A stretch of 51,050 bases of DNA, taken from positions 1 to 51,050 of the forward strand of contig NZ_PKEK01000042.1 in NCBI RefSeq assembly GCF_002863225.1, written 5' to 3'. Below are positions 34,670 to 43,664 of the stretch, in pieces. A program made the translations under genes and the position numbers. The notes below the pieces were generated by a model. It made no database searches, was not told where the DNA came from, and saw nothing but the letters and a program-made list of their open reading frames with translations. Position 1 is the first letter of the stretch. Every line of letters begins with the position of its first letter. This DNA comes from Mycobacterium sp. (GTDB taxonomy: Bacteria; Actinomycetota; Actinomycetes; Mycobacteriales; Mycobacteriaceae).

Positions 34670-34720
34670 AAGTGAGAACGCCAGCACTTTGAGAACCTCA
34701 GCCCTCTTCAGGAGATTGTT

Positions 34721-35914
34721 ATGCCGTCTCGCCAGCTGTCCTTCCCGGTCTTCGACGCCGACAACCACATGTACGAGCCGCAGGAAGCACTGACCAAGTA
34801 CCTACCGGACAACCGCAAAAGGGCCATCGACTACGTGGAGGTTCGCGGCCGCACCAAGATCGTGGTGCGCGGGCACATCAGCGAATACATCCCGAACCCG
34901 ACCTTTTCGGTCGTCGCCAAGCCGGGTGCCCAGGAGGACTACTTCCGCAACGGCGCGCAGGGCAAGACCTACCGCGAGATCCTCGGCGAGCCGATGAAGT
35001 CGATCCCGGCGTTTCGTGAACCGGGCGCACGGCTGGAGATGATGGACGAACTCGGCATCGACTACGCGCTGATGTTCCCGACTCTGGCCAGCCTGGTCGA
35101 AGAGCGGATGAAGGACGACCCGGAGATGACCCACGACGTCATCCACGCGCTCAACGAGTGGATGTACGAGCAGTGGTCGTTCAACCACAAGGACCGCATC
35201 TTCGCCACGCCGGTGATCACCCTGCCGATCGTCGAGCGCGCCCTCGAAGAACTCGAGTGGTGTCTGGAGCGCGGCGCCCGCACGGTGCTGGTCCGGCCCG
35301 CTCCGGTGCCCGGCTTCAGGGGCAGCCGCTCGTTCGGGCTCGAGGAGTTCGACCCGTTCTGGCAGGCCTGCGTCAAGGCCGGCATTCCGGTGTCGATGCA
35401 CGCATCGGACAGTGGCTACTCCGAATTCGCGAACGTCTGGGAGCCCGGTGACGAGTTCCTGCCGTTCAAGCCGACCCCGTTCCGTAGCTTCGCGATGGGC
35501 CACCGACCGATCCTGGACGCGATGGGCGCACTGGTGTGCCACGGCGCGCTGTCGCGTAATCCGGATCTGCGGATCCTGTCGATCGAGAACGGCGCCGACT
35601 GGGTGCCCGATCTGTTCAAAGGCCTTGCCGGCGTGTACAAGAAGATGCCGCAGGCATTCGCCGAGGACCCGGTGGAGGCGTTCAAGCGCTGCGTCTACAT
35701 CACCCCGTTCTGGGAGGACCGGTTCACCGAGATCGTCAACATGGTCGGCACCGACCGGGTGCTGTTCGGATCCGACTGGCCGCACCCCGAAGGACTCAAG
35801 GACCCGATCAGCTTCGTCGACGAGCTCACCGACTTCGACGAAGACGACGTCGCCAAAATCATGGGTGGCAACCTGATGAAACTGATGAAGGTCGCCAAGC
35901 CGGTCTCGGCCTGA
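34721..35914 (+). CDS. Amidohydrolase-family metal-dependent hydrolase (ACMSD-like)
   Basis: A 397-residue TIM-barrel protein of the amidohydrolase-2 family. Metal-ligand candidates are Asp14 and His16 in FDADNHMYEP, a His in SMHASDSGY (about 226) and the Asp in LFGSDWPHPEG near the C-terminus. Members include decarboxylases and hydrolases of ring-cleavage products, for example 2-amino-3-carboxymuconate semialdehyde decarboxylase, and mycobacterial catabolic clusters often carry several copies. The reaction here is not known. The start ATG 34721 follows AGGAG by about 6 bases. It is probably controlled by the TetR-hotdog protein through the palindrome 51 bases upstream, and is followed after 44 bases by a crotonase gene. 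Confidence 0.85.
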   Translation: MPSRQLSFPVFDADNHMYEPQEALTKYLPDNRKRAIDYVEVRGRTKIVVRGHISEYIPNPTFSVVAKPGAQEDYFRNGAQGKTYREILGEPMKSIPAFREPGARLEMMDELGIDYALMFPTLASLVEERMKDDPEMTHDVIHALNEWMYEQWSFNHKDRIFATPVITLPIVERALEELEWCLERGARTVLVRPAPVPGFRGSRSFGLEEFDPFWQACVKAGIPVSMHASDSGYSEFANVWEPGDEFLPFKPTPFRSFAMGHRPILDAMGALVCHGALSRNPDLRILSIENGADWVPDLFKGLAGVYKKMPQAFAEDPVEAFKRCVYITPFWEDRFTEIVNMVGTDRVLFGSDWPHPEGLKDPISFVDELTDFDEDDVAKIMGGNLMKLMKVAKPVSA

Positions 35915-35958
35915 TTCGCCGATCGCCGGGACCGGTTACCGAGACAGATCCAGCCACT

Positions 35959-36813
35959 ATGGAGCGACGCACCTTGGAAGCGGTGATCTACGAACGTGAA
36001 CCGCCGATCGCGCGGATCATCCTGAACCGGGCTGACAAGGCCAACACCAAGGACGCGACGCTGGTCCAGGAGGTCGACGCCTGCCTGCACGAAGCCGACC
36101 GCGACCGCGAGATCAAAGTCGTCATCCTCAAGGCCAACGGCAACGGCTTCTGCGGCGGGCACGTGGCCCGCTGGGGTCCTGACGAGAACCCCTACCCCGA
36201 TTTCGGTGACTCGTTCGAGGATCTTTACAAGGGCACCGCCGATCTGTTTCTCTGGCCGACGTTGTACCTGTGGGAATTCCCGAAGCCGACGATCTCCCAG
36301 ATCCACGGCTACTGCATGGGCGGCGGCATCTATCTCGGCCTGCTGACCGACTTCTGCGTGGCGTCCGAGGACGCGTACTTCCAGATGCCGCTCGCTCAGA
36401 GTCTCGGAGAACCGGGCGGGCACACCATGATCGAGCCGTGGCTGCTGATGAACTGGCACCGCACCATGGACTGGCTGCTGCTGGCACCGACCCTCTCGGC
36501 GGCCGAGGCGCTGGAGTGGGGCCTGCTCAACAAAGTGGTGCCGCGCGACCAGCTGGAAGACACCGTCGAGGAGATGGCGCGCAAGATCGCGCAGGTGCCG
36601 CTGACCACGTCGATGGCGGTCAAGAACAGCGTGAAACGCGCCTACGAGTTGATGGGCATGCGGGTACATCTACAGGTCAGCCACATCCTGACCAACATGG
36701 TCGGCGCGGCCTCCGACGTCCAGGAGCGCCGCCGGCAGCTGATGCAATCCGGTTTGAAGCCAAGGGATTTCATCGACCGCGACGACGGCGAGCCAGGCCG
36801 AGCGCCCACATAG
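35959..36813 (+). CDS. Enoyl-CoA hydratase/isomerase (crotonase family), copy 1
   Basis: A 284-residue crotonase-fold protein. The first oxyanion-hole segment is FCGGHVARWG and the second is YCMGGGIYLGLLTDFCVASEDAYF (about 116-139). It would hydrate, isomerise or otherwise process an acyl-CoA. The sequence is clearly paralogous to the crotonase at 41526-42398: both have DADRD-x-IKV-x-LKANG, and VKRAYELMGMRVH matches LKRAWELMGMRVH near the C-terminus. Being unusually similar to each other and different from the shorter EchA type, they probably form a subfamily with related substrates. It closes the plus-strand block and is convergent with the KstD-like gene. Confidence 0.88.
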   Translation: MERRTLEAVIYEREPPIARIILNRADKANTKDATLVQEVDACLHEADRDREIKVVILKANGNGFCGGHVARWGPDENPYPDFGDSFEDLYKGTADLFLWPTLYLWEFPKPTISQIHGYCMGGGIYLGLLTDFCVASEDAYFQMPLAQSLGEPGGHTMIEPWLLMNWHRTMDWLLLAPTLSAAEALEWGLLNKVVPRDQLEDTVEEMARKIAQVPLTTSMAVKNSVKRAYELMGMRVHLQVSHILTNMVGAASDVQERRRQLMQSGLKPRDFIDRDDGEPGRAPT

Positions 36814-36822
36814 ATTTGGCCG

Positions 36823-36878
36823 AGCGTGAAGCTACCCTCACGCTGGGCGCCGAACGTGAAACTGGTTTCACGCTCGGC
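36823..36878. terminator. Tandem inverted repeats between convergent genes
   Basis: Two hairpins fill most of the 71-base gap. The first has arms AGCGTGA and TCACGCT (36823-36844). The second, 36849-36878, pairs GCCGAACGTGAAAC with GTTTCACGCTCGGC with one mismatch and a 2-base loop. Both share the GCGTGAA/TTCACGC core. They serve the crotonase on one strand and the KstD-like gene on the other, so a bidirectional terminator is likely. Confidence 0.55.
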
Positions 36879-36884
36879 GACGAG

Positions 36885-38582
36885 CTAGCGGCTGCGTTCG
36901 CCGGGCAGCGCACGCCCGGCCGCGTGGCGGGCGGCGACGTAGCCGAACACCATCGAGCTGGCGATGCTCGCGCCGGCGCCCGGATAGGTCCGGCCCATCA
37001 CCGTCGCGGTGTTGTTTCCGGTCGCGTAGAGGCCCCCGATCACCTGGTCCTTCTCGTCGAGCACCTGGGCGTACTCGTTGGTGATCACGCCGCCGCACGT
37101 ACCGACGTCGGCCGGTAGCACCCTGGTCGCGTAGAACGGCGCCCGGTCCAGCGGGCCGACGGCGGCGTTGGGCCGATACCCGGGATCACCGACGCAGTCG
37201 TTGTAGGCCGACTGGCCACGGCCGAAGTCGGGGTCGAGCCCTTTGGCCGCAAACTTGTTGAAGCGCTGCACTGTTCGTGCCAACTCGTCGGCGGGCAGTT
37301 CGGTCAGGCGGGCCAATTCCTCGACCGTGTCGGCACGCTTGACCGCGCCGGACTCGATGAGTTCGGCCGGCAGCTGGGTGTTGCGCTTGAGCGGGTTGAC
37401 GCTGGTGACGTAGCGACGCACGTAGCCGTCGTCGAAGACCATCCAGCAGGGCACCGCCTTGTTGGCGTACATCGCCTTGCCGACCTCGACGTAGGAATTG
37501 GACTCGTTGCAGAACCGCCGGCCGGTGGAGTCGACGTAGATGGCGCCCGGCCGCTGACGCCCCGAGCCGAGCGACGCCGCGACGACCCGGTCGGGCAGGA
37601 AAACCGAAGGCAGCCACCAGGCTTCGTCGAGCAGATCGACTTTGGCGCCGAGTTCCATGGCGTTCTGCAGGACCTCACCGGTGTCACCGGCGTTGGCGAT
37701 CGACCACTTGGCGTCGTTGGGCTGGTCGCCGCTGTACTTCTGGCGCATCTCGGCGTTGTGCCCGAATCCGCCTGCGGCCAGCAGGACTCCCTTGCGGGCT
37801 TCGACATTGACCGGTTTGCCGTCGTGGACGATGCGCGCACCCACCACCCGACCGTCCTCGACGATGAGGTCGTCGAAAGCGGCATTGATCCACAGCGGCG
37901 GCCGGCCATCGGTGACGTCCATCAAAGCCTTGAGCATCTGACCGATCAGCGATGCACCGTTGGTCAGGATCTGCCGTCGACGTGCCCGGCCCGCGGCCGT
38001 GCGCAGGAAAACCTTGGTGGCCACCGCGAAAGCCTTTGGCGCGCGGTTGAAATACTGCACCGACCGAAGCTCGTTGGTCAGCACGGTGAAGCCGTAGTTC
38101 TTGGCGAGCGACGGCTGCACCTTGTCGTGCCAGGCGCCCAGTTCGGCCGCGTCGAACGGGATGCCCTCGACAGCGCGGCCGGCGGCGTTGCCGCCCTTGT
38201 GATTCGGGTAGTAGTCACTCCACCCGGCACACCGGATCAGCTTGACGCCGCGGCGAATCAGGAAATTGATCATCTCGTAGCCCGCGGTCAGGAACATCTC
38301 GCGTCGTTCGGGTGACGACGCCGCGCCGATCTCCCCCACCACGTCGGCAAGGTAGGCGAGGCCGTCCTCGTGCGAATCGGCGATGCCGTCGGCCCGCATC
38401 AGTGGATTGTTGGGTAGCCACACGATTCCGCCGGACAGCCCCGTCGAACCACCAACCAGGGCTTGCTTTTCCACGATCAGCGGCTCGAGGCCACTGTCCA
38501 GTGCGGCCAGGCCGGCGACCATGCCGCCGCCGCCGCTACCGGCGATCACCAGGTCGACCGACCGGTCCCAGTGCGTGGTCAT
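36885..38582 (-). CDS. KstD-like FAD-dependent ring dehydrogenase
   Basis: A 565-residue flavoprotein of the 3-ketosteroid delta-1-dehydrogenase/fumarate-reductase family. The FAD motif is VIAGSGGGGMVAG (12-24) with Glu38 (LIVEK); GGSTGLSGGIVWLPNN (44-59) and the C-terminal GLYATGNNTATVMGRTYPGAGASI are also typical of KstD-type enzymes. It would introduce a double bond into a ring next to a ketone. Its ATG overlaps the stop of the Rieske oxygenase gene by 4 bases, so the two are translated together, which suggests they act on the same ring substrate. It is the last gene of the minus operon starting at 45935. Being steroid-active is plausible but not shown. Confidence 0.88.
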   Translation of the reverse strand: MTTHWDRSVDLVIAGSGGGGMVAGLAALDSGLEPLIVEKQALVGGSTGLSGGIVWLPNNPLMRADGIADSHEDGLAYLADVVGEIGAASSPERREMFLTAGYEMINFLIRRGVKLIRCAGWSDYYPNHKGGNAAGRAVEGIPFDAAELGAWHDKVQPSLAKNYGFTVLTNELRSVQYFNRAPKAFAVATKVFLRTAAGRARRRQILTNGASLIGQMLKALMDVTDGRPPLWINAAFDDLIVEDGRVVGARIVHDGKPVNVEARKGVLLAAGGFGHNAEMRQKYSGDQPNDAKWSIANAGDTGEVLQNAMELGAKVDLLDEAWWLPSVFLPDRVVAASLGSGRQRPGAIYVDSTGRRFCNESNSYVEVGKAMYANKAVPCWMVFDDGYVRRYVTSVNPLKRNTQLPAELIESGAVKRADTVEELARLTELPADELARTVQRFNKFAAKGLDPDFGRGQSAYNDCVGDPGYRPNAAVGPLDRAPFYATRVLPADVGTCGGVITNEYAQVLDEKDQVIGGLYATGNNTATVMGRTYPGAGASIASSMVFGYVAARHAAGRALPGERSR

Positions 38583-39958
38583 TGCGCCTCCGAGGTGAAG
38601 CCCAGATCGGCGATCGGGACATCGATGGTGGTGTTCGTCTTCTGGATCGCCGGCACCAGCTTGTCGTAGGGCAGACCGGCCAGGAAGCCGTCGACGACGC
38701 GCTCGAAGTTCGAGATCAGCCCCTCGATCTGACCCGAAAGCCGCATGTAGTCAAACCCTTTGGAATGCAATCCCTTCTGCTGCCTGGGCAGGTTGGAGAA
38801 GTCTTGAGCAGGGATCGGTGGCCAGCGCGGGTCGTCGGGCGCCAGCGGCTCCGGCGGCGTCGGCCTGCCGGTGGACTGGTCATCGGGCATCCGGGTCAAC
38901 GACCAGATCTCGAACAGGGTCTCTTCCGGGCCGAGCGGCCTGATCCGGTAGGACGAGGCGCTGCTGTAGGTGGGCAGGATGAAGTGGTGCGGGAACGCGA
39001 ATCCGATCGCGTCGGTGATCCCCCGGCGGATCAGGTCGTTCAGGTCGGGCATTGCGCTGCCCCGGGCCCGATGCCAGTCGACCACCGCGTCGTTGAGTGC
39101 GCTGCGCCAGCCGGCCAGCGCCTGGGCCGGGTCCGAGGGAAGCTGAAGAGTTTGCATGCCCTCGGCGATCCGGATGTCGTTCTCGTGGGTCATGCCGCCC
39201 ATGCCGTCGCCCAGTGTGCGCATGAAATACAGGCTGCTGGCCACCACGGGATGCACGGCCTCCGAGGAACTTCCGGTCGACGCCGACGGCAACAGCTGCG
39301 GATGCGTCTGCGGAACGTGGTAGCCCTCCATGAACGCGGCGGTCGCCAGTTTCCAGTTCACCGGCAGCCGGCAGGACTGCCACCACTCGACGCGCAGAGA
39401 TTCGACCTTCCAGGCGTCGTAGATCGAGGCGAACGGCTCCATCCATTCCCGCAGCGGCGGGGCGTCGTCGTCGAGGTTGATCCAGACGCAGCCGCCCCAC
39501 AGCTCGCTTTTGACCCGGACCAGTTCCAGCTCGTCGGGCGCCATGTTGTCCTCGGCGAAGGCTTCGGGCCGCAGCACGAACGTGTTGCGGCCGTCGATCC
39601 CCCAGCACCAGCCGTGGAACGGACAGACGAACGTGCGCTTAGCCCCGGGAAGAGAGCCGTTGCCCTCCACCAGCTTCACCCCGCGGTGACGGCAGGCGTT
39701 GTGGTAGGCGCGGACCGTGTCGGCGTCGACCCGCACCACGATGATCGACTGGTCCAGGATCTCGTACTCGACGAAGTCCCCGACTTTCGGAATCTCCTCG
39801 AGCCGGCACGCCATCTGCCAGACCCGCGGCCAGAACAGCTCCGCCTCGGCCGCGTAAAAGTCGGAATCGTAGTAGCGCTGCTTGGGAATCCGGCTCGGGT
39901 CCGCCACGGCCAGGGGCACCGGTAGCGGTGTCCAGCTCACATCAGCTCGCGCGCTCAT
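38579..39958 (-). CDS. Rieske ring-hydroxylating oxygenase, alpha-subunit type
   Basis: The 459-residue protein has a Rieske domain with Cys89-x-His91 and Cys112-x2-His115 (CPFHGWCWG), and a catalytic domain with NWKLATAAFMEGYHVPQTH (Asn201, Glu211, His214, His219), the classic mononuclear-iron arrangement. Length and architecture match large alpha subunits of aromatic ring-hydroxylating dioxygenases rather than the shorter KshA type found at 19378. No beta subunit, ferredoxin or reductase is encoded beside it. It is 4 bases overlapped with the KstD-like gene and follows the ligase after 19 bases. The ring substrate is unknown; coupling with a KstD-like enzyme suggests an alicyclic or polycyclic ketone. 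Confidence 0.9.
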   Translation of the reverse strand: MSARADVSWTPLPVPLAVADPSRIPKQRYYDSDFYAAEAELFWPRVWQMACRLEEIPKVGDFVEYEILDQSIIVVRVDADTVRAYHNACRHRGVKLVEGNGSLPGAKRTFVCPFHGWCWGIDGRNTFVLRPEAFAEDNMAPDELELVRVKSELWGGCVWINLDDDAPPLREWMEPFASIYDAWKVESLRVEWWQSCRLPVNWKLATAAFMEGYHVPQTHPQLLPSASTGSSSEAVHPVVASSLYFMRTLGDGMGGMTHENDIRIAEGMQTLQLPSDPAQALAGWRSALNDAVVDWHRARGSAMPDLNDLIRRGITDAIGFAFPHHFILPTYSSASSYRIRPLGPEETLFEIWSLTRMPDDQSTGRPTPPEPLAPDDPRWPPIPAQDFSNLPRQQKGLHSKGFDYMRLSGQIEGLISNFERVVDGFLAGLPYDKLVPAIQKTNTTIDVPIADLGFTSEAQ

Positions 39959-39977
39959 CTGGTTGTCCTTGTCAGCT

Positions 39978-41510
39978 TCATACGATCCTGGACGCCCGCC
40001 CCTGCCAATACCGCTCCCGGATACGACGTTTGTAGAGCTTGCCGTTCGGATCGCGGGGCAGGACGTCGAATTCGATTGTGCGCGGGCACTTGTAGCCCGC
40101 GAGGTGGGTTCGGCAATATTCGATGAGCTCGGCTGCCAGCTCGGGACCCGTGGCGACGCCGTCGGCCGGCTCGACGACCGCCTTCACCTCTTCGCCGAAC
40201 TCGTCATTGGGCACGCCGAACACCGCGGCGTCGACCAGTTTGGGATGCATGGTCAGCAGGTTCTCCGCCTCCTGCGGATAGATGTTCACCCCACCGGAGA
40301 CGATCATGAATGTCGAACGGTCGGTCAGATACAGGTAGCCGTCGTCGTCGACGTAGCCCATGTCCCCCAGCGAACGCCAGCCACGATCGTTGGACACCGA
40401 GGCGGTCTTGGCCGGGTCCTTGAAATACTCGAACTTCGGCCCGCCTTCGAAGAAGAGCTCACCGGTCTGCCCGACCGCGACCTCCTGTCCGTCGTCACCG
40501 ACCACATGCACCGGTGACATCGGGATGCCGACCGAGCCCGGATGAGCCAGCCACTCCTGCGGCCCGATCGTGGTACCGGCGAATCCTTCTGTCCCGCCGT
40601 AATATTCGTGGATGATCGGGCCGAACCAGTCCATCATCTGCTGCTTGACGTCGACGGGGCACGGCGCCGCCGCGTGGATGACGCACTCCAGGCTCGACAC
40701 GTCGTAGCGCCGGCGGACCGCCTCGGGCAACTTCAGCATCCGAACGAACATCGTCGGCACGAACTGTGCGTGGGTTACCCGATGCGCCTCGATCAGGCGC
40801 AGCACGTCCTCGGCATCGAACCTGCGCATGATGATCGCCGCAGCGCCGACCCGATTGACCGCCATCGTGTAATTGACCCCGGCGGCGTGATACATCGGCG
40901 CCGGCGACAGGTACACGCTCGAAGCGCTCATGTCGTACTTGTGGATCAGCGCCAGCTCCAGCACCGACTGCGCCCACGAGCCGTTGCCGTCGGTCGGCAG
41001 CGGCCGCCGAACGGCTTTGGGTCGACCCGTGGTGCCCGACGAGTACAACATCTCCGACCCGTCCGACACCGGCGGCGACTCTCCGCCCGCGGCCATCGCC
41101 TCGTCGTAGGACTGCCAGCCCGGCAACGTCCCACCGACCGCGACGTTCACCTCGACGCCGGCGTTGGCGCTGCGCAGATGCGCCGCAAGCTCACGCATCG
41201 AGGCCTCGACGAAGACCGCTTTGGCATCGGAATCGTCGATGACGTAAGCAACCTCGTCGGGGGTGAAGTGAGTGTTCACGGCAGTGTAATAGAGCCCGGA
41301 AAGCTGGCAGCCCCAGGTGATTTCGAAGAACTCCGGCCTGTTCGACAGCACCAGGGCGACGCCGTCCCCGGGGCGCAGTCCTGCGCTGTGCAGCGCCGCG
41401 GCGACCCGCTGACTACGGGCGTACAGCTCGCCGTAGGAGACCACCTCGCCGTCAGACATGACCAGCGCCGGCGACGGGCCGGCGCTGACCGCGTGCTCGG
41501 CGATGTTCAC
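39978..41510 (-). CDS. Acyl-CoA ligase (FadD/AMP-binding family)
   Basis: A 510-residue adenylate-forming ligase. Motifs are MLYSSGTTGRPKAV (about 153-166), HEYYGGTEGFAGT in the adenine site, GWRSLGDMGYVDDDGYLYLTDRSTFMIVSGG and the C-terminal LPRDPNGKLYKRRI with the catalytic Lys. It activates a carboxylic acid for the downstream oxidation steps of this operon. It begins 15 bases downstream of the crotonase stop. It is distinct from the ligases at 17831 and 31472, so at least three different acids, or the same acid at different stages, may be activated within the island. Confidence 0.92.
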   Translation of the reverse strand: MNIAEHAVSAGPSPALVMSDGEVVSYGELYARSQRVAAALHSAGLRPGDGVALVLSNRPEFFEITWGCQLSGLYYTAVNTHFTPDEVAYVIDDSDAKAVFVEASMRELAAHLRSANAGVEVNVAVGGTLPGWQSYDEAMAAGGESPPVSDGSEMLYSSGTTGRPKAVRRPLPTDGNGSWAQSVLELALIHKYDMSASSVYLSPAPMYHAAGVNYTMAVNRVGAAAIIMRRFDAEDVLRLIEAHRVTHAQFVPTMFVRMLKLPEAVRRRYDVSSLECVIHAAAPCPVDVKQQMMDWFGPIIHEYYGGTEGFAGTTIGPQEWLAHPGSVGIPMSPVHVVGDDGQEVAVGQTGELFFEGGPKFEYFKDPAKTASVSNDRGWRSLGDMGYVDDDGYLYLTDRSTFMIVSGGVNIYPQEAENLLTMHPKLVDAAVFGVPNDEFGEEVKAVVEPADGVATGPELAAELIEYCRTHLAGYKCPRTIEFDVLPRDPNGKLYKRRIRERYWQGRASRIV

Positions 41511-41525
41511 AGCGGGTCCTACCTG

Positions 41526-42398
41526 TTAGGCGGAGGGTGCGCCGTCGGTCGATGCCGCCGCGGCAGCTTGGCGACGGGCGTGCTCGGACGGCAGCACCTT
41601 GTCCTTGAACACCGTCTGGATCAGCTGCTGGACGTCCTTGCTGATCGAGGCGAGCGCGACGAGGTCGTTGGAGCTCTGCCAGTGCACCCGCATGCCCATC
41701 AGCTCCCAGGCGCGCTTCAAGTTGGCCTTGGTCAGCATCAGCGTGGTCAAAGGAGCCTGCGCGATGTGGCGGGCGATCGCGTCCACCCGGTCGTCCAGCT
41801 CCTCCCGCTTGACCACCTCGTTGACCAAGCCGACCTCGAGCGCCTTCTTGGCGTCGATCACCTCGGCGGTGAACAGGTAATAGGCCGCGCGGCGCCAGTT
41901 CATGAAAACCCATGGCTCGATCGAACATTCACCCGAAGGCATGCCGAACCCCTGCAGGGGCGGGTAGGAGAAGTAGGCGTCCTCGGAGGCGATGACGATG
42001 TCGGTGGTCAGGCCCATGTGCGTGCCGCCGCCCACGCAGTAGCCGTGCACTTGTGCGATGGTCGGCTTGGAGAACTCCCACAGGTTCAGGGTCGGTTTGA
42101 CGAACAGATCCGACTGCGCCTTCCACGGGTGGCCGGTCACCATGGCGTTCTTGACGAACTCCGGGTAGTCGACGGCGTTGTTGCCGATCGCGTGCCCGGA
42201 GCAGAAGCCCTTGCCGTTGGCCTTGAGTACCAGCACCTTGATGTCGTAGTCGCGGTCGGCGTCGAGCAGCGCGGCGTCGACTTCCTCGGCCAGCTTCTGG
42301 TCCTGCGCGTTGGCCTTCTCCGGCCAGTTGAGGGTGATCTTGGCGATCGGGCCATCCTTCTGGTAGATGATCCGTTCGCGAGTTTCGTTCAGGTCCAT
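41526..42398 (-). CDS. Enoyl-CoA hydratase/isomerase (crotonase family), copy 2
   Basis: A 290-residue crotonase, paralogous to the one at 35959-36813. It has GFCSGHAIG for the first oxyanion contact and GYCVGGGTHMGLTTDIVIASEDAYFSYPP (about 120-148) for the second, with the shared C-terminal LKRAWELMGMRVH. A charged/Ala-rich tail (about 270-290) is extra. The position between the lipoyl-domain gene and the ligase suggests it acts on the CoA ester produced in the same operon. The start ATG 42398 is preceded by AGAAGGGCA. Confidence 0.88.
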   Translation of the reverse strand: MDLNETRERIIYQKDGPIAKITLNWPEKANAQDQKLAEEVDAALLDADRDYDIKVLVLKANGKGFCSGHAIGNNAVDYPEFVKNAMVTGHPWKAQSDLFVKPTLNLWEFSKPTIAQVHGYCVGGGTHMGLTTDIVIASEDAYFSYPPLQGFGMPSGECSIEPWVFMNWRRAAYYLFTAEVIDAKKALEVGLVNEVVKREELDDRVDAIARHIAQAPLTTLMLTKANLKRAWELMGMRVHWQSSNDLVALASISKDVQQLIQTVFKDKVLPSEHARRQAAAAASTDGAPSA

Positions 42399-42432
42399 GT
42401 GTTTTGCCCTTCTGTTCTGACGTGATGAAGCG

Positions 42433-42669
42433 TTATGCGGTGATGACGCCGATTTCTGCGCCGATGGCGTAGGTTGTGCCGATCTCTCCGGTCCACTGCA
42501 CGGTGCCCGATGCCCCGGCTTCGATTTCCTGCTCCACCTTCTCGGTGGCGATCACAAAGATCGGTGTGCCCTCGTCGACGTGTTGGCCGTCGGGAACAAG
42601 CAGGTCGGTCAGCTCGGCCTCGGAGACGGCGACCGACACCCGGGGAATGCGAATGACGAAGTCAGCCAT
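42433..42669 (-). CDS. Lone lipoyl (biotinyl-type) carrier domain protein
   Basis: This 78-residue protein is a complete single lipoyl domain: FVIRIPRVSVAVSEAEL, DGQHVDEGTPIFVI and the hairpin ATEKVEQEIEA, in which Lys44 is the predicted lipoate attachment site. No E1/E3-binding region or acyltransferase domain follows; the stop codon comes right at the end of the domain. It overlaps the end of the E1-beta gene by 8 bases (start at ATG 42669), so it is made together with the E1 subunits. A longer frame from 42933 is within E1 beta and is rejected. It would carry an acyl or reduced group between the E1 and a partner not encoded here. Confidence 0.87.
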   Translation of the reverse strand: MADFVIRIPRVSVAVSEAELTDLLVPDGQHVDEGTPIFVIATEKVEQEIEAGASGTVQWTGEIGTTYAIGAEIGVITA

Positions 42670-43660
42670 GGGCTCCCGCCCGCTCCAGAGTTCGCTGCGC
42701 GGCGTCGACGATGCGCTGCGGCGACGGGTACACCTGCGCCTCGAGCGCTGCCGCCGCGGGACTGGGCACGAACCTCGCCGCGACCCGCTCGACGGGTGCG
42801 GCAAGCTCCCCGAAGAGTTCGGCTTGCAGGATTGCCGCGATCTCCGCCCCCGGGCCGGCGAACTGCACGGCGTCGTGCACGATGACCGCGCGGCGGGTGC
42901 GGCGGACGGATTCGACGATGGTGTCGACGTCAAGGGGCACCAAAGTGCGCAGGTCGACGACCTCGGCGCTGATGTCCTGACCGTTCAGGGTTTCCGCCGC
43001 GGCCAGCGCGTCGTGGACGGCACGTCCGTAACTGATCAGCGTGACGTCGTTGCCGGGCCGCTTGATGTCGGCCTGTCCCAAGGGAATCCGGAAACCGGGG
43101 TCGAGCGGGACCGGGCCCTTCTTGCCTTGCAGCCGAATCGTCTCGATGAACAGGCACGGATCCTCGTCGAAGATCGCCGACGCCAGCAGACCTTTGCCGT
43201 CACGCGGGGTGGACGGCACGATCACCTTCATGCCCGGGATGTGCATGAACCATGCCTCCAGGCTTTGGGAATGCGTTGCGCCGGTGGCCAACCCCGCGTA
43301 GACCTGGGTGCGGATGGTGATCGGCGCGGTGGTCCGCCCGGCCGTCATGAATCGCAGCTTGGCCGCGTTGTTGATCAACTGGTCCGCGGCGATACCGATG
43401 AAGTCCATGATCATGATCTCGGCGACCGGCAGCATGCCGTCGATGGCCGCGCCGATAGCGGCGCCGACGATCGCGGCTTCCGAGATCGGGGTGTCGAGCA
43501 CCCGGTCGTGGCCGTACTTCGTCGACAGCCCTGCCGTGGGCCCGGACGCGCCGGGGTCGGCGATGTCCTCGCCGAGCAGGAACACCCGCTCGTCGGACTG
43601 CAGGGCCTGATCCAATGCGAGGTTGAGCGCCTCGCGCATCGTCATCTCTTTGTCGTCCAT
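42662..43660 (-). CDS. 2-oxo acid / acetoin-type dehydrogenase E1 component, beta subunit
   Basis: A 332-residue protein of the transketolase-like E1 beta family. Typical segments are MREALNLALDQAL, FLLGEDIADPGASG (about 29-42), DTPISEAAIVGAAIGAAIDG (about 57-76) and the C-terminal VIVHDAVQFAGPGAEIAAIL. With the alpha subunit encoded 4 bases upstream it would form a thiamine-diphosphate heterotetramer that decarboxylates a 2-oxo acid or cleaves an acetoin-like compound. Substrate is unknown. Gene order alpha, beta, lipoyl domain is that of a dehydrogenase operon, but the E2 acyltransferase and E3 are missing. Confidence 0.92.
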   Translation of the reverse strand: MDDKEMTMREALNLALDQALQSDERVFLLGEDIADPGASGPTAGLSTKYGHDRVLDTPISEAAIVGAAIGAAIDGMLPVAEIMIMDFIGIAADQLINNAAKLRFMTAGRTTAPITIRTQVYAGLATGATHSQSLEAWFMHIPGMKVIVPSTPRDGKGLLASAIFDEDPCLFIETIRLQGKKGPVPLDPGFRIPLGQADIKRPGNDVTLISYGRAVHDALAAAETLNGQDISAEVVDLRTLVPLDVDTIVESVRRTRRAVIVHDAVQFAGPGAEIAAILQAELFGELAAPVERVAARFVPSPAAAALEAQVYPSPQRIVDAAQRTLERAGAHG

Positions 43661-43664
43661 GCCT

